Positions 8,925 through 16,078 of a DNA stretch of 27,182 bases are shown here, in pieces. The DNA comes from an uncultured Clostridia bacterium (GTDB lineage: Bacteria > Bacillota > Clostridia > Lachnospirales > Anaerotignaceae). Made by a program: the position numbers and the translations under genes. Within the stretch, counting starts at the first letter, position 1. Every line of letters begins with the position of its first letter. The notes below the pieces were generated by a model. The model did not search any database. It saw only the letters and a list, made by a program, of their open reading frames with translations, and was not told where the DNA came from. The stretch is taken from the NCBI GenBank assembly GCA_937901125.1, contig CALCGT010000009.1:1-27182 (forward strand), written 5' to 3'.

Positions 8925-9884
8925 TTGTCATTTTCGTCTAAGGTTAAGGGTGAGTTGTCCCTTCATTTTGGAAATGGGCGACATTGTGAAATTGCAGAAA
9001 CGGCTTCCTTTGTCAATATCTGTGGACAGACGGCTGCCTTTGGAGAGGTTTTTTGTATAAAAATCCAAACGGAAAATTTTTTTGTCGCGAAAAAGTGCTT
9101 TACATTATTGCAAAATACTTTTAATATTATAGCGGATGTATCTGTACGAACCAGCGGGTTGAAACGACAAACCAGAGTGTATACACTTTTTATAAAAAAC
9201 CCCGTCCAGGCAGAAACAATTCTTCGGGCAACGGGGATGTTGTTTGAAGAGAATGGACAGAAGAAATTGGTGAAACGGATCTATGGGCCTGTTGTCAGCA
9301 GCATTTGCTGCCGCAGGGCGTATATTCGCGGGGCGTTCATCTCTGTCGGTTCCGTAAATGATCCAGAAAAGAATTACCATCTGGAATTCGTTTTGGCAGA
9401 TATGTCATCCGCCGAACAGTTGCGGGAGCTGATCAACGCCTTTGGGCTGGATGCGAAGGTGGTGGAACGAAAGGAACACTACGTTGTCTATCTAAAGGAA
9501 GGGGAGCAGATCGTAGACCTACTGAACGTGATGGAGGCACCTTTGGCATTGATGGATCTGGAAAATGTCCGCATCGTCAAGGAAATGCGCAACGACATCA
9601 ACCGCAAGGTCAACTGTGAAACGGCGAACCTGAACAAGGTGGTTGGTGCAGCTGTGAAACAATTGGAGGATATCAATTATATCGAAGAGACCATCGGTCT
9701 TTCCCGGTTGCCGGAACAGTTGGAAGAGGTGGCAAGGCTTCGGTTGGAATATCCCGATAAAAGCTTGAAAGAACTGGGTTCTTTCTTGATGACGCCTGTG
9801 GGGAAATCCGGCGTCAACCATAGACTGCGTAAGATTAGCAACATTGCTGAAACGCTAAGAGAGGGTAAAGGTGAGGTAGAATGA
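8925..9884 (+). CDS. whiA: DNA-binding protein WhiA
   Basis: WhiA has a LAGLIDADG homing-endonuclease-like N-terminal part without nuclease function and a C-terminal helix-turn-helix. It controls sporulation division genes in Streptomyces and affects cell division in Bacillus. The protein begins MSFSSKVKGELS, the usual WhiA start, so the TTG at 8925 is taken as the start; AAGGTGG at 8911-8917 is well placed. RAYIRGAFISVGSVNDPEKN marks the central region. The C-terminal end (LRLEYPDKSLKELG, then VGKSGVNHRLRKI) is the HTH region. Length 319 is normal. Its stop overlaps the start of the HPr-like gene (ATGA), which implies translational coupling. Confidence 0.95.
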   Translation: MSFSSKVKGELSLHFGNGRHCEIAETASFVNICGQTAAFGEVFCIKIQTENFFVAKKCFTLLQNTFNIIADVSVRTSGLKRQTRVYTLFIKNPVQAETILRATGMLFEENGQKKLVKRIYGPVVSSICCRRAYIRGAFISVGSVNDPEKNYHLEFVLADMSSAEQLRELINAFGLDAKVVERKEHYVVYLKEGEQIVDLLNVMEAPLALMDLENVRIVKEMRNDINRKVNCETANLNKVVGAAVKQLEDINYIEETIGLSRLPEQLEEVARLRLEYPDKSLKELGSFLMTPVGKSGVNHRLRKISNIAETLREGKGEVE

Positions 9885-10123
9885 CACAGAAATCAATTAT
9901 CATCAAAGCACCCCTGGATGCAAGACAGGCTGCGTATTTTGTGCAGACAGCAGGTAAATTTGAATCTGAGATCCAGGTTAGCATTGATGAAAAAAGAATC
10001 AATGCCAAAAGCATCATGGGGACAATTGCCCTGAATATGCAGGAAGGCCAGACAGCATTGATCACAGCAGAAGGCGCAGATGAAGCAGCCGCAGTGGAAG
10101 AACTGGCAGCTGTACTGGCATAA
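9881..10123 (+). CDS. HPr/Crh-like phosphocarrier-fold protein lacking the active-site histidine
   Basis: An 80-residue protein of the HPr fold. The serine site is conserved (NAKSIMG, S44, matching HPr Ser46), so it should be a substrate of the HprK encoded upstream. The active-site region that reads GLHARPA in HPr reads PLDARQA here, with D13 at the position of His15. It therefore should not accept phosphate from PEP via Enzyme I and resembles B. subtilis Crh, where that position is Gln. A role as a signalling partner of CcpA is an inference. It overlaps whiA by 4 bases, as in the Bacillus yvcL-crh arrangement, and is followed by a terminator. Confidence 0.9.
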   Translation: MTQKSIIIKAPLDARQAAYFVQTAGKFESEIQVSIDEKRINAKSIMGTIALNMQEGQTALITAEGADEAAAVEELAAVLA

Positions 10124-10163
10124 TTTAAAACCGCAATCATACATATATTTATTTTGAAAGAAA

Positions 10164-10192
10164 GCCCCGCATCAGCGGGGTTGATTTATTTT
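10164..10192 (+). terminator. Terminator of the hprK-whiA-HPr cluster
   Basis: CCCCGC (10165-10170) pairs with GCGGGG (10175-10180) over an ATCA loop, followed by TTGATTTATTTT. The first bases of the T-rich tail also serve as the proposed -35 box of queT. Confidence 0.75.
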
Positions 10193-10209
10193 AAGAACTG
10201 TGATATAAT
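10181..10209 (+). promoter_or_regulatory. Probable sigma-A promoter of queT
   Basis: TTGATT at 10181-10186 and a perfect TATAAT at 10204-10209 are 17 bases apart. This would start the transcript around 10216, just before the structured leader. Confidence 0.65.
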
Positions 10210-10229
10210 AATACAGTTAACTGAATGAA

Positions 10230-10302
10230 GCGAGATGTACCTGCGAAGGATACCAAAAATGCCAAGGATATTCCACCATCTCGTAAAACAAAAAACAGGA
10301 GG
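10230..10302 (+). promoter_or_regulatory. queT leader: candidate preQ1-type pseudoknot riboswitch
   Basis: CGAGATG (10231-10237) pairs with CATCTCG (10277-10283). Directly after the first strand, CCTG (10240-10243) can pair with CAGG (10296-10299), which overlaps the AGGAGG ribosome binding site (10297-10302). Between the second stem strand and that site is an A-rich stretch. This order (stem, short loop, CCTG then C, stem strand, A-rich loop, pairing with the ribosome binding site) is the H-type pseudoknot of preQ1-I riboswitches, which control queT genes. The loop between the strands is far longer than in known preQ1-I aptamers and could hold a small hairpin (CCT-GCGA-AGG is a competing one). 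Ligand and class are inferred from position and fold only. Confidence 0.45.
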
Positions 10303-10311
10303 TTTATTTTT

Positions 10312-10797
10312 ATGGGAAAAAACAGGAAAAGCACAAAATTTTTAGTTTCTACGGCACTGATCGCTGCCATCTATGTGGTGATGACTTTGGCTATCGCCCC
10401 GATGAGCTTTGGCATGGTACAGGTGCGCTTTTCGGAAATGCTGATGCTGATGGCATTTATCGATAAGAAATATGCGCCGGGGCTGGCTTTGGGTTGCTTT
10501 ATCGCCAATTGCTTCAGTCCTTATGGCATGATGGACATTGTTTTTGGCACTACATGCACAGTGGCGGCTCTTTGGGGTATCACCCACTACAGCAAAACTT
10601 TATTCGGTGCCAGCCTGTGGGCAGTGTTTTGCAATGCTTTTATCGGCATCGAACTGTATTTGTTCGGCAGCCCTCTGCTGTTGAGCATGGCGATGGTCGC
10701 TGTGGGGGAATTCCTTTCTGTTTCCTGCGCAGGCTATGTGTTGTTCCGTCAACTGATGAAAAATCCTATGCTGATGGAGAAATTAAGAATTGCATAA
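10312..10797 (+). CDS. queT: QueT family queuosine-precursor (preQ1) transporter component
   Basis: A 161-residue integral membrane protein of the QueT family (COG4708), the substrate-binding S component of an energy-coupling-factor transporter thought to take up preQ1 for queuosine-modified tRNA. Family blocks are clear: AIYVVMTLAIAPMSFGMVQV, RFSEMLMLMAF and IANCFSPYGMMDIVFGT. About five or six hydrophobic segments are present. The start at 10312 is chosen because AGGAGG lies 9 bases upstream; the frame is open back to an ATG at 10225, but that would run through the structured leader. The shared ECF energising subunits are not in this window. Confidence 0.92.
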   Translation: MGKNRKSTKFLVSTALIAAIYVVMTLAIAPMSFGMVQVRFSEMLMLMAFIDKKYAPGLALGCFIANCFSPYGMMDIVFGTTCTVAALWGITHYSKTLFGASLWAVFCNAFIGIELYLFGSPLLLSMAMVAVGEFLSVSCAGYVLFRQLMKNPMLMEKLRIA

Positions 10798-10812
10798 ATA
10801 GGATGAAAAAAG

Positions 10813-10840
10813 GACTTTCCTCGTAGGAAAGTCTTTTGTT
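10813..10840 (+). terminator. Terminator of queT
   Basis: GACTTTCC (10813-10820) pairs with GGAAAGTC (10826-10833) over TCGTA, followed by TTTTGTT. Confidence 0.85.
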
Positions 10841-10849
10841 ATTTTGGTA

Positions 10850-10877
10850 TTGACAAATGAAATCATAGTGCTATAAT
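10850..10877 (+). promoter_or_regulatory. Sigma-A promoter of the T-box/trpXYZ unit
   Basis: A consensus TTGACA at 10850-10855 and TATAAT at 10872-10877 with a 16-base spacer. It lies just upstream of the T-box leader. Confidence 0.75.
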
Positions 10878-10885
10878 CAATATAT

Positions 10886-11162
10886 CCAAAGAGAGAAACC
10901 AGTGATTAAGAGGAGTAGCCTTTCAAATCAGCTTACAGAGAGTTGTGGACGGTGGAAACACAACAGCAGGAGGTCAGGTGAATGGACTTATGAGGGCGGC
11001 CGAAAGCGAAAGCAAGTAGAAGCCGACGGGGAACGCACCCGTTACCAGAGCGTGACTGTATGGCTGTACAGTGATATGAGCGGATGATTTTTCATCAATT
11101 TGGGTGGTACCGCAGGAGTTTTAAGTCTTGTCCCATAGAAATATGTGGACTGGGCTTTTTTT
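10886..11162 (+). promoter_or_regulatory. Tryptophan T-box leader of the trpXYZ transporter
   Basis: The T-box sequence TGGGTGGTACCGCA is at 11101-11114. In Stem I an AGAGAG motif is followed by a hairpin GTTGTG/CACAAC (10942-10947 with 10959-10964). The specifier region reads GTGAATGGACTT, placing UGG (Trp) at 10983-10985. A terminator is formed by 11124-11133 with 11047 bases of leader before it: strands 11124-11137 and 11142-11156, GAAA loop, then a T run to 11162. The antiterminator alternative pairs TGGG (11101-11104) with CCCA (11132-11135). Uncharged tRNA-Trp should stabilise the antiterminator and allow transcription of the transporter. Specifier identity is read by eye from the conserved context. 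Confidence 0.92.
11124..11162 (+). terminator. T-box regulated terminator
   Basis: AGTCTTGTCC (11124-11133) pairs with GGACTGGGCT (11147-11156) with G-U pairs and one U-U mismatch. CATA/TATG extends it around a GAAA loop, and a run of T follows. It overlaps the antiterminator strand at 11132-11135. Confidence 0.85.
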
Positions 11163-11308
11163 GTTATAACGGAAAAGAAAGCGATGCTGCAGGCGGCAGT
11201 TGTTTTTTGCAAACAAAAACAGGAATCGGTACTTCGTTCTAAAAACAGCCAAGACGAGACGAGATAAGAAAGAAGAAACAAAACAAGATTAGAAAAGGAG
11301 AGAGTATT

Positions 11309-12292
11309 ATGAAAAAATTTATGGCAATGACAATGGCAATGGTAATGACAGCAATGGCACTGGCAGGTTGCGGCGGCAGTGCATCTACAGACAGCAGCGC
11401 AGCCGGCGGCGATGTGCCTGTAATCGGCATCAACCAGTACGGTCAGCATGCATCTCTGGATAACTGCCGGGAAGGCTTCCTGTTGGGTCTGGAAGAAGCT
11501 GGTCTGGTAGAAGGCGTTGACTACAAGATCGATTACCAGAATGCCGGTTTTGATGATAACGTAGCGACACAGATCGCTCAGAATTTCTCTGCAAATAATG
11601 TCGCACTGATGTGCGCTATCGCAACACCCTCTGCCACAGCCTGCTACGCAGCAGCAGAGGATAAAGATATCCCTGTCATCTTTACAGCCATCACAGACCC
11701 TGAAAAGGCAAAACTGACAGGCGGCAACATTACAGGCACCAGCGATAAGCTGCCGATCGAAGGCCAGCTGCAGCTGATCCGTGAAATGCAGCCCGATGCA
11801 AAAACCATCGGCATCCTTTATACAACAAGCGAACCTAACTCTGTTTCCGCAGTAGAAGAATATCAGGCAAAGGCAGCGGATTACGGCTTTACGATCGAAG
11901 CTCTGGGTGTTATGACACAGGCAGAAGTAAACCAGGCAACAGATACCCTGATCTCCAAAGGTGTTGACTGCTTCACAAACCTGACAGACAACAACGTAGT
12001 CGGCGTTCTGCCTTCTATTCTGGAAAAAACAAATGATGCAGGCATTCCTGTTTACGGCAGCGAAATCGAACAGGTAAAACTGGGCTGTGTTGCTTCCGCA
12101 GGTATTGAATATGTAGCACTGGGCAAACAGACGGGTATGATGGCAGCGAAGATCCTAAAGGGCGAAGCAGCTGCAGCAGATATGCCTTATGAAACGATTT
12201 CCGCATTTGAAATTTATGTAAATCCCGATGCAATGTCTGCACTGAACCTGAATGCGGCAGTGGAAAATGCCATTGATGTAACAGCAGAATGA
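11309..12292 (+). CDS. trpX: Tryptophan/aromatic ABC transporter substrate-binding lipoprotein (TrpX)
   Basis: A 327-residue extracellular lipoprotein. The N-terminus MKKFMAMTMAMVMTAMALAG ends in a lipobox LAGC with Cys21 as the lipidation site. The mature part is of the ABC_sub_bind family (COG2984): GINQYGQHASLDNCREGF, IATPSATACYAAAEDKDIPV, and KQTGMMAAKILKGE towards the end. Members of this family in Firmicutes under Trp T-boxes have been named TrpX, and the UGG specifier upstream supports tryptophan. A substrate related to tryptophan cannot be excluded. A strong AAAAGGAGAG site precedes the ATG. Permease and ATPase genes follow in the same direction. Confidence 0.9.
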   Translation: MKKFMAMTMAMVMTAMALAGCGGSASTDSSAAGGDVPVIGINQYGQHASLDNCREGFLLGLEEAGLVEGVDYKIDYQNAGFDDNVATQIAQNFSANNVALMCAIATPSATACYAAAEDKDIPVIFTAITDPEKAKLTGGNITGTSDKLPIEGQLQLIREMQPDAKTIGILYTTSEPNSVSAVEEYQAKAADYGFTIEALGVMTQAEVNQATDTLISKGVDCFTNLTDNNVVGVLPSILEKTNDAGIPVYGSEIEQVKLGCVASAGIEYVALGKQTGMMAAKILKGEAAAADMPYETISAFEIYVNPDAMSALNLNAAVENAIDVTAE

Positions 12293-12320
12293 TCTTGCTG
12301 TGATAGAAAGAGGTTAAGCT

Positions 12321-13205
12321 ATGTTGGATTTGATTATCAGCACGTTGACACAGGGCTTTATTTACGCCCTGCTCTCCTATGGCATCTATATTACATACAA
12401 AATATTGGATTTTCCCGATCTGACTGTGGATGGCAGCTTCCCTCTGGGGGCGGCTATCGCTGCGGTGCTTTTGGTGAAGGAGGTAAATCCTTTTGTGGCA
12501 CTGCTGGCGGCAATCGCCGTAGGGGCAGTGGCAGGGCTGGCGACAGGTGTGATTCATGTTAAATTTGGTGTAAGAGACTTGCTGGCAGGTATCATCACCA
12601 TGACAGCACTGTTCTCTATCAACCTACAGATCGCAGGATCTAACCTGGCAGTGGAACGTGCCATTGATACGATTTTCACCTCCGGTCCCATTATGGCGGT
12701 GATGGGAAATGCTTCCCTGATGATGCGGAAATTTGTTATGTCTCTGGCTGTGGCGTTGATCTTCAAATTCATTCTGGACTGGTATCTGAGTACCAAAAGT
12801 GGTATGCTGCTGCGTGCCGTTGGGGATAACAGCACATTGGTAACGACACTGGCGAAGGATAAAGGCATCGTGAAGATCGTTGGTCTGGTCATTGCCAATG
12901 CTTTGGTGGCATTGTCCGGCGCCATGGTCTGCATGGAACAGAGAGCCTTTTCCAGCACTATGGGTACCGGGCAGATGGTATTCGGTCTGGCAGCAGTTAT
13001 CATTGGTACGACTTTGTTCCGCAAAGTAAACTTTGTAAAAGGGACGACGGCTGTTCTGGTGGGCAGTGTGTTCTATAAAGCGTGTATTCAGATCGCTATC
13101 AGCCTGGGCTTGCCCGCAAACCTGATGAAACTGGCAACAGCAGTGCTGTTCCTGGTCATCCTGATTTTGGGCAACAGACAGAAAGGCGGTGCGGAACATG
13201 CTTGA
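12321..13205 (+). CDS. trpY: ABC transporter permease (TrpY)
   Basis: A 294-residue integral membrane protein of the COG4120 permease family, related to the branched-chain amino acid permeases. It opens with LIISTLTQGFIYALLSYGIY, followed by YKILDFPDLTVDGSFPLGAA, the family signature. About eight to nine hydrophobic segments are visible. It should form the membrane channel for TrpX and TrpZ. It starts 28 bases after trpX with no terminator between, and its stop overlaps the trpZ start by 8 bases, so the two are translationally coupled. Confidence 0.9.
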   Translation: MLDLIISTLTQGFIYALLSYGIYITYKILDFPDLTVDGSFPLGAAIAAVLLVKEVNPFVALLAAIAVGAVAGLATGVIHVKFGVRDLLAGIITMTALFSINLQIAGSNLAVERAIDTIFTSGPIMAVMGNASLMMRKFVMSLAVALIFKFILDWYLSTKSGMLLRAVGDNSTLVTTLAKDKGIVKIVGLVIANALVALSGAMVCMEQRAFSSTMGTGQMVFGLAAVIIGTTLFRKVNFVKGTTAVLVGSVFYKACIQIAISLGLPANLMKLATAVLFLVILILGNRQKGGAEHA

Positions 13206-13971
13206 GCTAAAACATATCAAAAAAATCTATAATCCCAGCACGATTTCTGAAACACTGCTGTTTGAAGATTTCAACCTGAATGTGCCCGATGGGGAATTTG
13301 TTTCCATCGTTGGCAGTAACGGTTCTGGGAAGACTTCCATGCTGAATATCATCTGTGGCAGCATTCCCATTCAGGGGGGGGAAGTGCTGATTGGTGGCAA
13401 GGATATTGCAAAAATGAAGGATTTCCAGAGATATCGCACCATCGGCCGTGTGTATCAGGACCCTTCCGCAGGCACATGCCCCAATCTGACGATGCTGGAA
13501 AATATGTCTCTGGCGGATAATAAGGGAAAACCCTTTGGTCTGGGCAGAGGGGTCAATAAAGCAAGAGAAAACTACTATAAAGAACAGCTTTCCATTTTGG
13601 GGCTGGGCTTGGAAAATAAGATGAACGTAAAGCTGGGGGCTCTTTCCGGCGGGCAGAGACAGGCAGCCACATTAATCATGGCGACCCTGACCCCCATCCA
13701 ATTCCTGATTTTGGATGAACATACTGCAGCCCTTGACCCTAAGACAGCAGATATCATCATGGAACTGACAGATAAAGTCGTAAAAGAAAAGAAGCTGACA
13801 GCTATGATGGTAACCCATAACCTGCGCTATGCTACGGATTATGGCAGCAGATTGATCATGATGGATAAAGGTCATATCGTACTGGATAAAGGCGGCGAAG
13901 AAAAAGCAAAGACAAAGGTAGATGATATTCTGGATATCTTCACATCCATCAGTATTGAATGTGGTAATTAA
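13198..13971 (+). CDS. trpZ: ABC transporter ATP-binding protein (TrpZ)
   Basis: A 257-residue ABC ATPase of the COG1101 family that energises the TrpX/TrpY importer. Walker A GSNGSGKT is at 39-46, the Q-loop YQDP at 86-89, the signature LSGGQRQA at 149-156, Walker B LILDE at 170-174, and the switch His in MVTHNLRYA. The ATG at 13198 is preferred over an in-frame GTG at 13189 because AAAGGCGG (13182-13189) is then 8 bases upstream. A tract of eight G at 13374-13381 lies inside the coding sequence. Confidence 0.94.
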   Translation: MLELKHIKKIYNPSTISETLLFEDFNLNVPDGEFVSIVGSNGSGKTSMLNIICGSIPIQGGEVLIGGKDIAKMKDFQRYRTIGRVYQDPSAGTCPNLTMLENMSLADNKGKPFGLGRGVNKARENYYKEQLSILGLGLENKMNVKLGALSGGQRQAATLIMATLTPIQFLILDEHTAALDPKTADIIMELTDKVVKEKKLTAMMVTHNLRYATDYGSRLIMMDKGHIVLDKGGEEKAKTKVDDILDIFTSISIECGN

Positions 13972-13974
13972 TGT

Positions 13975-14080
13975 AGTTCAACGAAGTTGAACTGCGGGCA
14001 GCTTTTCGAAGAAAAGCGGCATCCGCCGGAGGCTTTTAGAAAACAGCGATCACTCTTCGCAGAAGAGTGCATCCCGCCCG
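13975..14080 (+). other. Cluster of three triloop hairpins after trpZ
   Basis: Three perfect stem-loops with 3-base loops lie in one 106-base stretch: AGTTCAAC-GAA-GTTGAACT (13975-13993... first strand 13975-13982), GCTTTTC-GAA-GAAAAGC (14001-14017) and ACTCTTC-GCA-GAAGAGT (14052-14068). Each is followed by a GC-rich tail (GCGGGC, GGCATCCGCC, GCATCCCGCC). GCGGG (13994-13998) can pair with CCCGC (14073-14077), enclosing the last two. No T run follows any of them, so they are not simple terminators. They may be a dispersed intergenic repeat or an mRNA 3' structure; the function is unknown. Confidence 0.6.
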
Positions 14081-14117
14081 TACAGATTCGGCAAAAGAAA
14101 ATAATAAGCAGAAAAAT

Positions 14118-14147
14118 AATCCCCTAACCATTTGGTTTGGGGATTTT
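14118..14147. terminator. Bidirectional terminator between trpZ and the dacF-type gene
   Basis: AATCCCC-T-AACC (14118-14129) pairs with GGTT-T-GGGGATT (14134-14145) around ATTT, with one T-T mismatch. A-rich and T-rich flanks allow it to serve both convergent units. Confidence 0.8.
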
Positions 14148-14158
14148 CTCATGTTATT

Positions 14159-15529
14159 TTATTTTATGCCATTGCGTCTGGTGCGTCTTCTGCGCCGTTG
14201 CTGGCGGCGTTTCTTTCTCTGATGATGTCCCACGGTGCGGGTGATACAGATAAGAATGAGGAAAGCCAGAATAACAACACCAACGCCGATGCCGACTTTT
14301 TTCAGGATGCCTGAAACGGAGGATTTGTCCAGTTCTGCTTTCTGTTCATCGGTCATCTTACCCACAGCGTTCTGTGCTTTCAGTTCCAAGGTTTTGATGG
14401 TTTCACCGCCCAGGGTGACTTTCAGGGTGCCTACGGCCTGCCCCTCTGTAACAGGGGCTTCGATGGTTTCCGGGCAATTCGTTTCCACTTTGATCTGGGA
14501 AACATCCGTGCCTTTGGGGAGCGTATGATACACATCTTCTACAGGGGCTACGGTAATGGTCCCCAGTTCTACAGGTTTATCGTTGTAGGTTTCCGTAACT
14601 TTTACTGTAGTCGTATGGTCTGCGGCGGAAAGCAGCTTCACGGATTCATAATTTTTGAAGCCATAGTCAAAGAGGGCAGCCGTATCGGTATAATGCTCTG
14701 CACCGTTGCATTTCATCACCACGGCGATCAGTTCCATACCGTCTCGCTCGGCATAGGTTACAAGAGTATTCAAGGCTTCAGAGGTAAACCCGGTTTTGCC
14801 GCCGGTGGCATCTTCATAATAATAGATGGAATTGGGATTCAGCATCTGGTGCTGTCCATGGAGATAGCGAGTCTCCGTCTGTTTATTTGTCGGGGGGATC
14901 TCGTAATAGGTTTCGCTCATCATGGAACGATATTCTTCGTGGGTGAGCAGTTCCTTTGCGATGAGAGCCATGTCATAGGCTGTTGTATAGTGGTTTTCAT
15001 CATGGAGACCGTTGGCATTGATGAAATTGGTGTTTTTGCAGCCCAGTTCTTTGGCACGCTCTGTCATGTGCTTTGCAAATGCCTCCACGCTGCCGTCTAC
15101 ATATTCCGCTACACCATTGGAGGCTTCATTGGCGGAGCGCAGGATGATGGCACGAAGAACCTGTTCCAATGTCAGAGTTTCCCCTTCTATGATGGCGATA
15201 TGGGCACTGCCCGGTTCGATGTTGTAGACTGCATCATGGGAGAAGGTGACCTCGTCGGTGAGTTTGCCGTGTTCCAAAGCCAGAAGAAGCGTCATCAGCT
15301 TTGTGATGCTGGCAGGGTACATTTTCTGGTCGGCATTTTTTGCGTATAATACTTCCCCGCTGGCGGCATCCATCAAAACAGCTGTTCCTGCGGCGAGGGT
15401 AAGGTCGGATGCTTGGGTTTCGGCGGTAATATTTTCTTCAGGAACAGTTTCCACTTCTTCTGCAAAGGCAGAGAAAGAAGGGAATATCAGGGAAAGTGCC
15501 ATCAGGAATGGCAGAAATCTTTTTTTCAT
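14159..15529 (-). CDS. dacF: D-alanyl-D-alanine carboxypeptidase (DacF/PBP5-like, peptidase S11)
   Basis: Secreted penicillin-binding protein that trims the terminal D-Ala from peptidoglycan side chains. A Sec signal peptide of about 23 residues ends at FSAFA. The S11 catalytic motifs are all present: SITK at 74-77, SAN at 132-134 and KTG at 245-247. A C-terminal beta domain follows. Near the end is a hydrophobic segment (VGIGVGVVILAFLILICI) and then a strongly basic tail with two dozen residues rich in Arg and Lys. TAGGAG lies a few bases before the ATG. Whether it is the sporulation enzyme DacF or the vegetative DacA cannot be settled from sequence. Length 456 is slightly long because of the tail. 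Confidence 0.92.
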   Translation of the reverse strand: MKKRFLPFLMALSLIFPSFSAFAEEVETVPEENITAETQASDLTLAAGTAVLMDAASGEVLYAKNADQKMYPASITKLMTLLLALEHGKLTDEVTFSHDAVYNIEPGSAHIAIIEGETLTLEQVLRAIILRSANEASNGVAEYVDGSVEAFAKHMTERAKELGCKNTNFINANGLHDENHYTTAYDMALIAKELLTHEEYRSMMSETYYEIPPTNKQTETRYLHGQHQMLNPNSIYYYEDATGGKTGFTSEALNTLVTYAERDGMELIAVVMKCNGAEHYTDTAALFDYGFKNYESVKLLSAADHTTTVKVTETYNDKPVELGTITVAPVEDVYHTLPKGTDVSQIKVETNCPETIEAPVTEGQAVGTLKVTLGGETIKTLELKAQNAVGKMTDEQKAELDKSSVSGILKKVGIGVGVVILAFLILICITRTVGHHQRKKRRQQRRRRRTRRNGIK

Positions 15530-15582
15530 GGGATTCTCCTATCTGTTGATTTGAAAAAATTCTATTTCTATGTTAAAATAAA

Positions 15583-15611
15583 TTGATATGCAATCAAAAT
15601 ATTGTGATAAA
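15583..15611 (+). promoter_or_regulatory. Possible promoter of comEA and downstream genes
   Basis: TTGATA at 15583-15588 and GATAAA at 15606-15611 are 17 bases apart in the divergent intergenic region. An alternative is TTGTGA (15602-15607) with TATTCT (15625-15630). Either is only a consensus match. Confidence 0.3.
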
Positions 15612-15675
15612 ATGAAACACAACATATTCTATTATACCAGAAATGGAAATGAAGAAAAAGAGGTTTAGATGAAAG

Positions 15676-16068
15676 TTGCATGAAAAAGGCTTTGAAAAGA
15701 AATTTAGAATAGAACGGCTCAAGCTTTTGGCGGTGGTGGTTTTCTTCTTACTGAGCGGCATCCTCTATCAGCATAGCTTTTATGGAGGGCAGCTGGATAT
15801 GGGCACGCCTATTTCCCCGGAGGAGATCGGCACAGTGGAAGAAACAATGGTTTACGCAGAAGAACAGATGGGCAAACTGAATATCAACACTGCCACAGCG
15901 GAGGAGCTGATGCGCCTTTCCGGCATTGGCGAAAAGCGTGCGGCAGATATCATTACATACAGAGAAAGAAAAGGAGGCTTTTCCTCCATCGAGGATATTA
16001 TGAAGATATCTGGTATCGGGGAAAAGACATTCGAAAAGATAAAAGAAGAGATTACGGTGGGAGAATAG
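15676..16068 (+). CDS. comEA: ComEA-like DNA-binding competence protein
   Basis: A short membrane-anchored helix-hairpin-helix protein. One hydrophobic segment (LLAVVVFFLLSGILYQ) near the start anchors it to the membrane. The C-terminal domain has two HhH motifs (KLNINTATAEELMRLSGIGE and MKISGIGEKTFEKI) that bind double-stranded DNA during transformation. The 130 residues lack the SLBB domain of the longer B. subtilis protein. The only in-frame start near the 5' end is the TTG at 15676; AAAGAGG at 15657-15663 is a little far (12 bases). ComEC, its usual partner, is encoded 3.1 kb downstream. Confidence 0.85.
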   Translation: MHEKGFEKKFRIERLKLLAVVVFFLLSGILYQHSFYGGQLDMGTPISPEEIGTVEETMVYAEEQMGKLNINTATAEELMRLSGIGEKRAADIITYRERKGGFSSIEDIMKISGIGEKTFEKIKEEITVGE

Positions 16069-16078
16069 GAGGCTGAAA

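Noticed and set aside
10225..10311. Upstream extension of queT to the ATG at 10225
   Set aside because: It would run through the structured leader and has no ribosome binding site, while AGGAGG precedes the ATG at 10312.
11042..11449. Minus-strand ORF across the T-box region
   Set aside because: It covers the T-box and the trpX signal peptide antisense and is Cys/His-rich low-complexity translation.
13975..14080. CRISPR-like array
   Set aside because: The three hairpins differ in stem sequence and there are no repeats of constant sequence with regular spacers.
14525..15349. Plus-strand ORF (274 codons) opposite the dacF-type gene
   Set aside because: The minus strand has a signal peptide and all S11 catalytic motifs; the plus frame is a shadow.
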